Shown piece by piece: positions 1 to 8,678 of a DNA stretch of 64,000 bases. A program made the translations under genes and the position numbers. This stretch comes from Azotobacter paspali. GTDB lineage: Bacteria; Pseudomonadota; Gammaproteobacteria; Pseudomonadales; Pseudomonadaceae. Each line of letters opens with the position of its first letter. The first letter of the stretch is position 1. A model generated the notes under the pieces. It did not search any database. It was not told where the DNA came from and worked only from the letters and a program-made list of their open reading frames with translations. The stretch lies in NCBI RefSeq assembly GCF_042434745.1, contig NZ_JBHLSS010000127.1. One strand, 5' to 3'.

Positions 1-18
1 AATTGCTTGATTCCACTT

Positions 19-90
19 TGTTAAAGAGCGTTTCGGCCGGGCTTCCCCATCCGAGGCCGCGCATTCTACCCTAGAAGGACAGCCTGTCAA
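19..90 (-). promoter_or_regulatory. rRNA-operon-type promoter and boxA leader, reading off the left edge
   Basis: On the minus strand a near-perfect sigma-70 promoter is present: -35 TTGACA (85-90), a 16-nt spacer and -10 TAGAAT (63-68), followed by a GC-rich discriminator. An A/T-rich stretch that would suit an UP element lies just upstream (about 91-115). Downstream comes GCTCTTTAACA (19-29), the boxA antitermination element of bacterial rrn leaders, then TGGAATCAAGCAATT, which resembles the Pseudomonas 16S leader as I remember it. The 16S gene itself would lie outside the window, so the rrn assignment is an inference. Confidence 0.75.
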
Positions 91-300
91 GCAGCAAAAA
101 AACAAAATCCTAAAACATTTGAAATCAACCAGACCCAACCTAATTCATGACGGCAGCGATCCCTCAAAAAACCGTCACGCACCAAGCCTCAAAACAATGA
201 CCCTTTGAATCCAAGATAGCAGAAAGATACCCACCCAAAACCAGAAAGACGACGAAAGGGTCCCGGCGGAGCAATGCCCACCCCAGGCTTGCCCCTCGCA

Positions 301-1521
301 TTACTTCAGCGTGTTACGCCCCTTACTGGCAGCGATGCGCATACGCAGTGCATTAAGCTTGATAAAGCCCGCAGCATCCGCCTGATTGTAAGCGCCTCCA
401 TCTTCTTCGAAGGTCGCGATGCTGGCATCAAACAACGAGTCATCCGACTTACGGCCAACCACAATGACGTTGCCCTTGTACAGCTTCAGGCGCACTACAC
501 CATTCACATTGGTTTGCGAAGCATCAATCATCTGCTGCAGCATCAGCCGCTCCGGGCTCCACCAATAACCGTTGTAGATCAGGCTGGCGTACCTAGGCAT
601 CAACTCATCCTTCAGATGAGCCACTTCTCGATCGAGGGTGATCGACTCGATAGCTCGGTGAGCCTTGAGCATGATGGTGCCACCGGGAGTTTCATAGCAA
701 CCGCGCGACTTCATGCCGACGTAGCGGTTCTCCACGATATCGAGGCGACCAATACCATTCTCGCCCCCCATTCTGTTCAACTCACCCAGCACCTGAGCCG
801 GACTCCGCTCGACACCGTCGATGGCAACGATATCCCCTCCACGATAAGTCAACTCAATGTAGGTCGGCACATCTGGTGCGGCCTCAGGAGACTTAGTCCA
901 ACGCCACATATCCTCTTCATGCTCGGTCCATGTGTCCTCCAGCACCCCCCCCTCATAGGAAATGTGCAATAGGTTGGCATCCATGGAATAGGGCGATTTC
1001 TTTTTGCCATGACGCTCGATCGGAATACCGTGCTTCTCGGCGTAGTCCATCAATCTCTCACGGGACAGCAGGTCCCACTCACGCCAGGGGGCGATCACCT
1101 TGACGCCAGGCTTCAGCGCATAGGCCCCTAACTCGAAGCGCACCTGATCGTTACCCTTACCGGTTGCGCCATGGGAAATAGCATCGGCACCAGTAGCGTT
1201 GGCGATTTCGATCAGGCGCTTGGCAATCAGCGGGCGGGCTATAGAAGTACCCAACAGATACTCGCCTTCGTAGACGGTGTTGGCACGGAACATCGGGAAA
1301 ACGAAGTCGCGCACGAATTCTTCGCGCAGGTCGTCGATAAAGATCTCTTTGACACCGAGAGCCTGCGCCTTGGCTCGCGCCGGCTCGACCTCTTCGCCCT
1401 GACCCAAATCAGCGGTGAAGGTCACAACTTCGCAGTTGTAGGTATCCTGCAACCACTTGAGGATCACAGAGGTATCCAGGCCGCCAGAATAAGCCAAGAC
1501 AACCTTTTTCACATCCGCCAT
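301..1521 (-). CDS. argG: Argininosuccinate synthase
   Basis: Condenses citrulline and aspartate with ATP to argininosuccinate, the penultimate step of arginine synthesis, in the cytoplasm. The start chosen is the ATG at 1521, giving 406 aa beginning MADVKKVVLAYSGGLDTS. This is the family's usual N-terminus and carries the SGGLDTS ATP-pyrophosphatase loop at residues 12-18. The open frame runs 68 codons further upstream but that part has no family character, and GGAG sits about 8 nt before the chosen ATG. The gene is divergent from pyrC (156-bp gap) and reads towards the rRNA-type promoter at the left edge. The window also holds argF and the end of argJ. High certainty. Confidence 0.97.
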   Translation of the reverse strand: MADVKKVVLAYSGGLDTSVILKWLQDTYNCEVVTFTADLGQGEEVEPARAKAQALGVKEIFIDDLREEFVRDFVFPMFRANTVYEGEYLLGTSIARPLIAKRLIEIANATGADAISHGATGKGNDQVRFELGAYALKPGVKVIAPWREWDLLSRERLMDYAEKHGIPIERHGKKKSPYSMDANLLHISYEGGVLEDTWTEHEEDMWRWTKSPEAAPDVPTYIELTYRGGDIVAIDGVERSPAQVLGELNRMGGENGIGRLDIVENRYVGMKSRGCYETPGGTIMLKAHRAIESITLDREVAHLKDELMPRYASLIYNGYWWSPERLMLQQMIDASQTNVNGVVRLKLYKGNVIVVGRKSDDSLFDASIATFEEDGGAYNQADAAGFIKLNALRMRIAASKGRNTLK

Positions 1522-1677
1522 GCCATCAGCTCCACAGGGTTTACGAAAAGGTGCCGATTGTAGCGGTGCCGCCCAGCCTTTTACAGAGCCACTCCTCCCT
1601 TCCGCCCCAAGTGACAAGTGCCGCCTGAAGCCTTTTCCGGTAGGATGCACGGCAGCCTCACTTTTCTGGAAGTCTCG

Positions 1678-2724
1678 ATGCCCGATAGACTGATACTGCT
1701 GCGCCCTGATGACTGGCATATTCATCTTCGCGATGGTGCCGCCCTGAGCCGAACGGTAACGGATGCAGCACGCACGTTCGGGCGCGCCATCGTCATGCCC
1801 AATTTAGTTCCAGCCGTACGCAACGCGTCCGAGGCAGGCGCCTATTGGCAACGCATACAGGCCGCACGCCCTGCGGACAGTCGCTTCGAACCCCTGATGA
1901 CCCTCTACCTCACGGACGAGACCTCTCCAGAGGATATCCGAACCGCCAAGGCCCAAGGCTTTGTGCATGCAGCGAAATTATATCCTGCGGGCGCCACAAC
2001 CAATTCGGATGCCGGGGTCACACGCATCGACAACATCTTTCCGACATTGGAAGCGATGGCCGAAGCAGGCCTGCCACTTCTAGTACATGGAGAAGTGACT
2101 CATAGCGAAGTCGATGTATTCGATCGCGAAAAGCGCTTCATAGATGAAAATCTAGTCCGCATAATCGAGCACTTCCCCACGCTTAAGGTGGTATTCGAAC
2201 ACATCACTACCCGAGATGCCGTTCAATTTGTGGAAACCAGCAGCAGCAATGTTGGCGCCACTATTACCGCCCATCACCTTCTGTACAACCGCAACCACAT
2301 GCTGGTCGGCGGCATACGCCCCCACTTTTACTGCCTGCCAATCCTCAAACGCAAGACTCACCAAGAAGCCTTGCTGGATGCGGCCACCGGCGGTAACACA
2401 AAATTCTTTCTCGGTACCGACTCGGCGCCACACGCCCGTCACGCTAAGGAAGCGGCTTGCGGCTGCGCCGGCTGTTATACGGCGTACGCAGCCATCGAGT
2501 TGTATGCTGAAGCCTTCGAGCAACGCAGCGCCTTGGATCGACTGGAAGCCTTTGCCAGCCACCATGGCGCCGACTTCTATGGCATCCCACGGAACACCGA
2601 CCACATAACGCTAACTCGCGAGGAGTGGACGGCACCAGCCTGCATGACATTTGGTGAGCATACTCTGGTTCCATTGCGCGCAGGAGAAAAGCTGCGTTGG
2701 CGTCTGCTGGAGGAAAAAATGTGA
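1678..2724 (+). CDS. pyrC: Dihydroorotase
   Basis: Zinc enzyme of de novo pyrimidine synthesis that interconverts N-carbamoyl-aspartate and dihydroorotate. It is 348 aa from ATG 1678, typical of class II PyrC. Visible motifs are the metal-binding HIH in DDWHIHLRDG (H14, H16), the carboxylated-lysine region HAAKLYPAGATTNSD, HGE, and the GTDSAPHA segment near residue 250. An upstream in-frame ATG at 1618 would add 20 residues unlike the family and would overlap the argG promoter side. The 3' end contains GGAGGA, which acts as ribosome binding site of rnt, and the pyrC stop overlaps the rnt start by four bases (GTGA), so the two are translationally coupled. Confidence 0.96.
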   Translation: MPDRLILLRPDDWHIHLRDGAALSRTVTDAARTFGRAIVMPNLVPAVRNASEAGAYWQRIQAARPADSRFEPLMTLYLTDETSPEDIRTAKAQGFVHAAKLYPAGATTNSDAGVTRIDNIFPTLEAMAEAGLPLLVHGEVTHSEVDVFDREKRFIDENLVRIIEHFPTLKVVFEHITTRDAVQFVETSSSNVGATITAHHLLYNRNHMLVGGIRPHFYCLPILKRKTHQEALLDAATGGNTKFFLGTDSAPHARHAKEAACGCAGCYTAYAAIELYAEAFEQRSALDRLEAFASHHGADFYGIPRNTDHITLTREEWTAPACMTFGEHTLVPLRAGEKLRWRLLEEKM

Positions 2725-3395
2725 CCGAAGAACGCTTCGATGACATCCTCGAAACGTCCAATGCTACTCATGCATCGCGCCATCCCATGGCGCATCGCTT
2801 TCGTGGCTACTTGCCGGTCGTGGTAGATGTCGAGACAGGTGGCTTCAATAGTGCTACCGATGCTCTGCTGGAAATTGCAGCCATTACCATTGGCATGGAC
2901 GAGCAAGGTCTCCTGTTTCCCGAACACAGTCATTTCTTCCGGGTCGAGCCTTTCGAAGGCGCCAATATCGAAGCAGCAGCCCTGGAGTTCACGGGAATCA
3001 AGCTGGATCACCCCCTGCGAATGGCGGTTAGCGAGGAACACGCCCTACAGGAAATCTTCCGAGGCGTACGCAAGGCAGTCAAATCCCACGGATGTAAACG
3101 CGCTATTTTAGTGGGCCACAACAGCAGCTTCGATTTGGCCTTTCTCAATGCAGCTGTGGCCCGTTGTGACATCAAGCGCAATCCCTTTCACCCCTTCTCC
3201 AGCTTCGATACTGCTACCCTGGCAGGGCTTGCCTATGGCCAAACCGTGCTTGCCAAAGCATGCCAAAGTGCAGGTATCGAATTCGATGGCCGCGAGGCCC
3301 ACTCGGCACGCTATGACACGGAAAAAACTGCCGAGTTGTTCTGCGGCATCGTCAATCGGTGGAAGGAAATGGGCGGCTGGGTAGATTTCGCCTGA
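2721..3395 (+). CDS. rnt: Ribonuclease T
   Basis: DEDD-family 3'-5' exoribonuclease that trims tRNA CCA ends and matures 5S and 23S rRNA. It is 224 aa from a GTG start at 2721, preceded by GGAGGA (2709-2714) at good spacing. An in-frame ATG at 2697 lies inside pyrC and would add eight unrelated residues. The exonuclease motifs are visible: VVVDVETGGFN (Exo I, D and E), HNSSFDLAFLN (Exo II) and HSARYDTEKTAELF (Exo III, H and D). It forms an operon with pyrC. In this lineage rnt is normally followed closely by the iron-storage genes; here a transposase relic separates them. Confidence 0.95.
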   Translation: MTEERFDDILETSNATHASRHPMAHRFRGYLPVVVDVETGGFNSATDALLEIAAITIGMDEQGLLFPEHSHFFRVEPFEGANIEAAALEFTGIKLDHPLRMAVSEEHALQEIFRGVRKAVKSHGCKRAILVGHNSSFDLAFLNAAVARCDIKRNPFHPFSSFDTATLAGLAYGQTVLAKACQSAGIEFDGREAHSARYDTEKTAELFCGIVNRWKEMGGWVDFA

Positions 3396-3639
3396 GTGGA
3401 ACTACCTTCCCTTTCCATCTATTCAGCTTCCTTTTTACTGGCCTAGCCGATCGACGCCCCCAAATTTTACCTAAGCACACTTGGCAAACCCTGCCCCACG
3501 ATGCCCCAAGCCACAGCCTGCTCAAAGCCATCCACTGGCAACTCTGCCCGACTACTGTCGTGGTCAAGTTTTGGTGGACACCGAGATAGGGGATTTCAGG
3601 TAGTGGCCTTTTCGTAGTCGGCTGGCGATCGTCGCGGGC
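3396..3639. other. Gap after rnt, possible insertion-sequence end
   Basis: No convincing gene between rnt and the transposase relic. GGTCAAGTTTTGGTGGACACC (about 3562-3582) resembles the terminal sequence of some IS3-type elements and may mark a second, lost insertion that truncated the IS4-type copy. This resemblance is from memory and weak. Confidence 0.3.
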
Positions 3640-4494
3640 AGGTTGCTCCACAGTCAAAGGACGGACTCGCCCGACTCCGTCAGCCGATCCAGGCGCAACT
3701 CGATGCGCCGCCGGGGCACCTGGCCCTCGTCTAGCCGGATGTCCTGCTCAAGCACCTGCCCGGTTTCCACCCGGCCCCGGTCGTACCAGGGCCCCTCGCG
3801 AACGATGCGCGGATGCCTGGCATCCTGGCCCACGATGAAATCGGCTCGGGCCTGCTGGAGGGACTGGAGAATCGCGCGCGTGCAGAAATGCCGGTCGGCC
3901 ATCCACAGCTACCCCGGCCGGGCACTGTCCAATCGCGGCAGGACGCCGGTGCGTTCGCTCTCGTAGGCGTCCTCGCAGACCGCCAGATCGGTCACCCGGT
4001 CGAGGTCGGGGGTCGTAGACCACCAGCGAATGCCCCGGTAGAGCGGCGGCGCGCTGGTCGCGCAGCGGCGCCAGGCGTTTCTCCGAGGCCGGCAGATGAT
4101 TGCCGTCAATGATGCACACCTGCCAGCCGGGCAGGCAGGGCGCTGTGCCCAGGGCCGAGACGACCGACTTCAGGCGCTGGGCGCTGCCCTGAACCAAGGC
4201 CCGCAGCAAGGGCGGCTCGGTACGCCTGACCTTGTCGTACAGCGCCGCCAGCGATACGGGCAGGTGGTCCATCTAGCGCGCGGCGGCATGCAGCGAAGGG
4301 CGCAATCCCTGGGAAACCAGCGACATCAGCTCAACCACCGTGGAAAACAGCAGCTCGCGTGGATACTGGCGCTGCCGGTGAGTCTCGAACACTTCGTCGA
4401 TCCAGGCGGCCGGCATCGCCCGTTCTAGCGCCAGACGCTCCATGACGCTGGCCGGTGCCTGCTTTTCGAACCGCGCCAGAATTGCATCCCACAT
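3640..4494 (-). pseudogene. IS4-type transposase relic
   Basis: Decayed DDE transposase on the minus strand. Reading starts at ATG 4494 (MWDAILARFEKQAPASVMER) and continues as a recognisable IS4-type protein, with GWQVCIIDGNHLPASEKR and HSLVVYDP followed by PDLDRVTDLAVCEDAYESER and MADRHFCTRAIL. It is broken by an in-frame TAG at 4273-4275, a frame change near 4015, and a second TAG at 3909-3911. The similarity stops near 3650, so the C-terminal part is missing. No functional copy of this element is in the window. It sits between rnt and bfd. The family call is by eye; the pseudogene status is certain. Confidence 0.85.
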
Positions 4495-4501
4495 CGTCTT
4501 G

Positions 4502-4526
4502 CTCTCCCGATCGATTATCGGGAGAG
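4502..4526. repeat. 10-bp inverted repeat upstream of the transposase relic
   Basis: CTCTCCCGAT (4502-4511) and ATCGGGAGAG (4517-4526) are perfect inverted arms around a 5-nt spacer, eight bases before the transposase start. It may be a hairpin limiting read-in transcription, part of the element's end, or both. Confidence 0.55.
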
Positions 4527-4577
4527 TTTGTGTAAAGACCTTGAAAGGGCTGGCCTTCAGGTCCTGTGCAGAGCATA

Positions 4578-4596
4578 GGCCGACCAATGGTCGGCC
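4578..4596. repeat. 8-bp inverted repeat, possible element end or terminator
   Basis: GGCCGACC (4578-4585) and GGTCGGCC (4589-4596) form a perfect hairpin with a 3-nt loop just upstream of the bfd control region. No U-run follows on either strand, so a Rho-independent terminator is not well supported. It could mark the outer limit of the transposon relic. Confidence 0.4.
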
Positions 4597-4604
4597 GAAT
4601 CTTT

Positions 4605-4623
4605 GACAATCATTCTCATTAAG
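4605..4623 (+). promoter_or_regulatory. Probable Fur box before bfd
   Basis: GACAATCATTCTCATTAAG shows the repeated AATCAT/TCTCAT hexamer pattern of Fur operators and lies about 48 bp before the bfd ATG. bfd is classically Fur-repressed, which supports the call. The match to the 19-bp consensus is partial. Confidence 0.6.
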
Positions 4624-4670
4624 ATTAGGATCTTCTTAACCACGTCATTCTCTGCCGAACAGAGGCGCCT

Positions 4671-4892
4671 ATGTACGTATGTCTTTGCCAAGGTATTACC
4701 GATGGTCAAATCCGTAGCGCAATTCAGGGCGGCTGCTGCACTTATCGTGATGTGCGGATTGCCTTGGGCGTTGGCACACAGTGCGGCAAATGCGCCTGCG
4801 TCGCCAAACAGATCGCGCGAGAAACCCTTGGCGAAGGGGCACAAAACACCCAGGATGCAACCTTCTGCCCGGCGGCGCTAGCTGCCTCTTGA
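4671..4892 (+). CDS. bfd: Bacterioferritin-associated ferredoxin
   Basis: Small [2Fe-2S] ferredoxin that docks on bacterioferritin and passes electrons to its haem so that stored iron is released under iron limitation. It is 73 aa, beginning MYVCLCQGITDGQIRSAI. The four cluster ligands are visible as C4-x-C6 and C38-x-x-C41 (QCGKCAC), the family arrangement. The ATG at 4671 matches the family N-terminus; a longer frame from 4603 has a different reading and is not this protein. A Fur-type site precedes it and bfr follows 184 bp downstream on the same strand, consistent with an iron storage and mobilisation pair with separate control. Confidence 0.95.
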   Translation: MYVCLCQGITDGQIRSAIQGGCCTYRDVRIALGVGTQCGKCACVAKQIARETLGEGAQNTQDATFCPAALAAS

Positions 4893-5076
4893 TGCCTCTG
4901 GAAGCCAGACCCCGCAAGTCTTGGCTTCCTCCATCACACTCTCCTCGCCATCCAGCCGCTCCAAACAGTCGCACTAGAGACTTATTCTCTATTAGACTCA
5001 ATCACTTAGCTTTTGACATATCCAGTCCAAAAGACCAAACTGCCCCCATCGACATCCCTATTCAAAAGGAATGGAC

Positions 5077-5547
5077 ATGAAAGGCGATAAGATAGTCATC
5101 CAGCACCTCAACAAGATCCTTGGTAATGAGTTGATCGCGATCAACCAGTACTTTCTACATGCACGCATGTATGAAGACTGGGGGCTGGAGAAACTCGGCA
5201 AGCATGAGTATCACGAATCCATCGATGAGATGAAGCATGCCGACAAATTGATCAAGCGTATTCTGTTTCTCGAGGGCCTGCCCAACCTTCAGGAGCTCGG
5301 CAAGCTTCTCATCGGTGAACACACTAAGGAAATGCTCGAGTGTGATCTGAAGCTTGAGCAAGCAGGGTTGCCCGACCTGAAGGCCGCCATTGCCTACTGC
5401 GAAAGCATTGGGGACTATGCCAGCCGCGAATTGCTAGAAGACATCCTTGAATCCGAAGAAGACCATATCGATTGGCTGGAAACCCAATTGGACTTGATCG
5501 ACAAGATCGGTTTGGAAAATTATCTGCAATCGCAAATGGATGAGTAA
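5077..5547 (+). CDS. bfr: Bacterioferritin (cytochrome b557.5 type)
   Basis: Haem-containing ferritin forming a 24-subunit iron-storage shell. It is 156 aa from ATG 5077 (MKGDKIVIQHLNKILGNELI), preceded by AAAGGA at 6 nt; the in-frame ATG at 5071 abuts that site and is rejected. Ferroxidase ligands are in place: E18, E51, H54, with later E and H residues in SEEDHIDWLE, and the haem ligand M52. From memory the protein is almost identical to A. vinelandii bacterioferritin, perhaps differing at one site (ESIGDY here). This is one of the strongest genus hints in the window. Partner of bfd just upstream. Confidence 0.97.
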   Translation: MKGDKIVIQHLNKILGNELIAINQYFLHARMYEDWGLEKLGKHEYHESIDEMKHADKLIKRILFLEGLPNLQELGKLLIGEHTKEMLECDLKLEQAGLPDLKAAIAYCESIGDYASRELLEDILESEEDHIDWLETQLDLIDKIGLENYLQSQMDE

Positions 5548-5980
5548 GCGGTAGGAGCCGCAATGGCACCACCGAGGACGAGCACAAGCAGGGCACCGTC
5601 CAGCAAAAGCGCCCCAACCCGGGACGTTTCTCTTCGGTCTCACTCTCGCCAGACGCCCAGTTACATCCGAAGTAAAGAAAATAGAAGCGGCGCCTTCTCG
5701 GGCGCTGCCGCTACCAGAAGCTAGATAGCCAACACGAAGACCGCCTCGCAGAAGAAGTACGGTACTCGCCTGGCTCTCCGCGCTTAAACGCACGATAAAT
5801 GCCCCATCTCTTGATACGGGCATTCATCGAACCATCCTCATGAACTACTACTGGTAGCAAGGCAAGCTATAAATTCGCACGCTATTTTCGGCGTGCAAAC
5901 CTTTTTCTCTTCGAAAAAATCACGGCAAATTTGCGACTCGCTCCAATAAACTCTTACGCAGCCCGTGCGAACGACACGTC
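5548..5980. other. 433-bp gap, no gene seen
   Basis: Between bfr and the 3' end of grxD. The short open frames on both strands have no recognisable family and no good ribosome site. No clear terminator hairpin or operator was seen. Confidence 0.5.
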
Positions 5981-6307
5981 TCAAGCATCGGCTTTGTCGG
6001 CCGCTCCTCTGACGATCTGCTGTAGTTCGCCCTTTTCGAACAATTCAAGAATGATGTCACTCCCCCCGATTAACTCACCTTTGACCCACAGCTGCGGGAA
6101 GGTCGGCCAGTTGGCATATTTCGGAAGATTGGCGCGAATCTCCGGATTCTGCAGGATATCGACATAGGCAAATCGCTCGCCACAAGCCATCAGGGCTTGT
6201 GCAGCACGAGCGGAAAAGCCGCACTGCGGTGCATTCGGCGAACCTTTCATGTACAGCAGAATGCCATTGCTGGCAATTTGCTCCTTGATAGTTTCGATGA
6301 TATCCAT
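5981..6307 (-). CDS. grxD: Monothiol glutaredoxin, Grx4 type
   Basis: CGFS-type glutaredoxin that carries a glutathione-ligated [2Fe-2S] cluster and takes part in iron-sulfur trafficking. It is 108 aa from ATG 6307 (MDIIETIKEQIASNGILLYM). The active site PQCGFS places the single cysteine at residue 29, with downstream WPTFPQLWVKGELIGGSDII forming the glutathione-binding TVP-like and GGxD regions. The open frame extends 38 codons further upstream without family similarity, and a GAGGTGACTC ribosome site precedes the chosen ATG. It lies divergent from argF. Confidence 0.96.
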   Translation of the reverse strand: MDIIETIKEQIASNGILLYMKGSPNAPQCGFSARAAQALMACGERFAYVDILQNPEIRANLPKYANWPTFPQLWVKGELIGGSDIILELFEKGELQQIVRGAADKADA

Positions 6308-6610
6308 TGAGTCACCTCGGCTGTGCTGGGCTCGAAATCGGCGCGATGGCAGCATTGTAACGGAAAACCAAGCTTTGCGCTCAACCTTACCCCATCCCTC
6401 TGAAAGCCCCTCTTTTTCCACTCACGCAAAGGCATGGACTTTGCTTTCATTGCTATCAGGCTTGGTTTGCGCGGCTTTGCGTTTTCCTTATAAGATCGCC
6501 GTTTTCCCATTTTCGCCACCCCCTCGAGTAGTGGCCGCTGCAGGCATAGTTTTCCGGTGAAGATTCACGTCCGGCCTGCAGCCTGTACCGATATAAGAAA
6601 GGAACTGATG
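6308..6610. other. 303-bp divergent grxD-argF control region
   Basis: Holds the promoters of both genes, but I cannot assign -35/-10 boxes with confidence. TGTAACGGAAAACCAA near 6357 loosely recalls the Pseudomonas ArgR pattern (TGT...N8...AA); the match is too weak to call. Confidence 0.4.
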
Positions 6611-7531
6611 ATGAGCGCAAGGCACTTTCTCTCACTGATGGACTGCACGCCCCAGGAGCTGGCCAACCTGATTCGTCGCGGCATCGAGCTGAAGGATCTG
6701 CGCAACGGCGGTACCCTATTCGAACCGCTGAAAAACCGCGTGCTGGGCATGATTTTCGAGAAAGCCTCGACTCGTACCCGCCTATCCTTTGAGGCCGGGA
6801 TGATCCAGCTCGGCGGCCAAGCCATCTTTCTCTCGCCGCGAGACAGCCAGTTGAATCGCGGCGAACCCGTCAGCGACACGGCGATTGTCATGTCGCGCAT
6901 GCTCGACGCGGTGATGATCCGTACCTTTTCCCACAGCACTCTGAGGATTTTCGCGGAGAACTCCCGGGTTCCCATCATCAATGGCCTGTCCGACGATCTG
7001 CATCCCTGTCAGTTGCTTGCCGACATGCAGACCTTCCACGAGCAACGTGGTTCGATTCAGGGCAAGATAGTGGCCTGGATCGGCGACGGCAATAACATGT
7101 GCAACACCTATATCGAAGCGGCACATCAATTCGACTTCCAGCTCCGGATCGCCTGCCCGGAAGGCTTCGACCCCCAACCCAAGTTTATCGCCATTGCCCC
7201 TGACCGGGTACAGATCGTCCGAGACCCTCGAGAAGCAGTTGCCGGAGCACATCTGGTCAGCACCGACGTGTGGACCTCCATGGGCCAGGAAACGGAAGAG
7301 GAAGATCGGCTGGCACGCTTCAAGCCCTACCAGGTGACCGGCGAGCTACTTGATCTCGCGGCCGACGATGTCCTTTTCATGCACTGCCTCCCGGCTCACC
7401 GCGGCGAAGAGATCAGTCTCGACCTGCTCGACGACCCGCGCTCGGTAGTCTGGGATCAAGCGGAAAATCGTCTGCACGCACAGAAGGCATTACTGGAATT
7501 TCTCATCGAACCGGCTTATCACCACGCATGA
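6611..7531 (+). CDS. argF: Ornithine carbamoyltransferase, anabolic
   Basis: Makes citrulline from ornithine and carbamoyl phosphate, the step before argG. It is 306 aa from ATG 6611 (MSARHFLSLMDCTPQELANL). AAGGAA lies six bases upstream; the adjacent ATG at 6608 is too close to it, and the ATG at 6557 adds unrelated residues. The carbamoyl-phosphate loop STRTR is at residues 53-57 and the ornithine-binding HCLPAHRGEEI near residue 264. Its TGA overlaps the start of the ABC ATPase gene (ATGA), so the two are probably co-translated. Confidence 0.96.
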   Translation: MSARHFLSLMDCTPQELANLIRRGIELKDLRNGGTLFEPLKNRVLGMIFEKASTRTRLSFEAGMIQLGGQAIFLSPRDSQLNRGEPVSDTAIVMSRMLDAVMIRTFSHSTLRIFAENSRVPIINGLSDDLHPCQLLADMQTFHEQRGSIQGKIVAWIGDGNNMCNTYIEAAHQFDFQLRIACPEGFDPQPKFIAIAPDRVQIVRDPREAVAGAHLVSTDVWTSMGQETEEEDRLARFKPYQVTGELLDLAADDVLFMHCLPAHRGEEISLDLLDDPRSVVWDQAENRLHAQKALLEFLIEPAYHHA

Positions 7532-8637
7532 CCCACTCCGTACTGCTCAACCTGCGTAATCTCGTCTGCGGCTACCAGGGCCACAGGGTCGTCCAGCAGA
7601 TCAACCTTCACCTGAACGCGGGCGATATCGGCTGCCTGCTTGGCCCGTCCGGTTGCGGCAAGACAACCACCCTGCGCGCCATCGCAGGCTTCGAATCGGT
7701 ACAGGAAGGCGAGATCCAACTCGCTGGCGAAGTAATCTCCCGCGCCGGCTTCACTCTGGCCCCAGAGAAGCGACGCATCGGCATGGTATTCCAGGACTAT
7801 GCACTGTTCCCGCACCTCACGGTGGCGGAGAACGTCGCCTTCGGTATCCGTAAGCATCTGCAGCGAGAACGCATCACCGCCGAGTTGCTGGAGTTGGTTA
7901 AGCTCGCCCATCTCGTGCAGCGCTACCCTCACGAGCTATCCGGTGGTCAGCAGCAACGTGTGGCGCTCGCTCGTGCCCTGGCGCCGGAGCCACAGTTGCT
8001 GCTGCTCGACGAGCCCTTCTCCAACCTAGACGTGGAATTGCGCCGCAAGCTCAGCCACGAAGTGCGCGATATCCTCAAGGCGCGCGGAACCAGCGCCATA
8101 CTGGTGACTCATGATCAGGAAGAGGCCTTCGCGGTCAGCGATCATGTCGGCGTATTCAGGAATGGCCATCTGGAGCAGTGGGATACTCCCTACAACCTCT
8201 ATCACGAACCGCTCACCCCCTTCGTCGCCAGCTTCGTCGGCCAGGGCTATTTCATTCGCGGCCAGTTACTGAGCCCGGAGACGGTGCAGACCGAACTCGG
8301 CGTGATTCAGGGCAACCGTGCCTACACCTGCCCAGTCGGCAGTTCCGTGGAAGTCCTGTTGCGCCCGGACGACATTGTCTACACGCCCGACAGCGCCTTG
8401 AAGGCCACCATCACCGGCAAGACCTTCCTCGGCGCCTCCACTTTCTATCGCCTGCGGCTTCCCACCGGCAGCCCGCTGGAAGCAGTCTTCCCCAGCCATA
8501 TCGACCACTTGCCCGGGGAACAGGTCGGCATCGGTGTGGCGGCCGAGCATCTGGTGATTTTCCCTATCCCGGACAATGGCCCCCTCCAGCCCGATCCGAC
8601 GAGCTCCGGCGTGCGTCGTTACAGCGAGGCATGCTGA
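7528..8637 (+). CDS. ABC transporter ATP-binding protein, FbpC/PotA-like, orphan
   Basis: ATPase subunit of an importer, 369 aa. Walker A GPSGCGKTT is at residues 39-47, the Q-loop in VFQDYALFPHL near 88, the signature LSGGQQQ at 137-143, Walker B LLLLDEP at 157-163 and the H-loop H195 (THDQEEA). The C-terminal third (about 230-355) looks like a TOBE-type regulatory domain, as in ferric-iron (FbpC) and polyamine (PotA) ATPases. No permease or binding protein is beside it. Its 4-bp overlap with argF recalls the P. aeruginosa arrangement next to argF. The substrate cannot be fixed from sequence: iron or a polyamine are the main options. Confidence 0.85.
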   Translation: MTHSVLLNLRNLVCGYQGHRVVQQINLHLNAGDIGCLLGPSGCGKTTTLRAIAGFESVQEGEIQLAGEVISRAGFTLAPEKRRIGMVFQDYALFPHLTVAENVAFGIRKHLQRERITAELLELVKLAHLVQRYPHELSGGQQQRVALARALAPEPQLLLLDEPFSNLDVELRRKLSHEVRDILKARGTSAILVTHDQEEAFAVSDHVGVFRNGHLEQWDTPYNLYHEPLTPFVASFVGQGYFIRGQLLSPETVQTELGVIQGNRAYTCPVGSSVEVLLRPDDIVYTPDSALKATITGKTFLGASTFYRLRLPTGSPLEAVFPSHIDHLPGEQVGIGVAAEHLVIFPIPDNGPLQPDPTSSGVRRYSEAC

Positions 8638-8678
8638 CTGCAGCATGATCGCAGGCGCCAGCCCGGCGTCTGCGAAGC

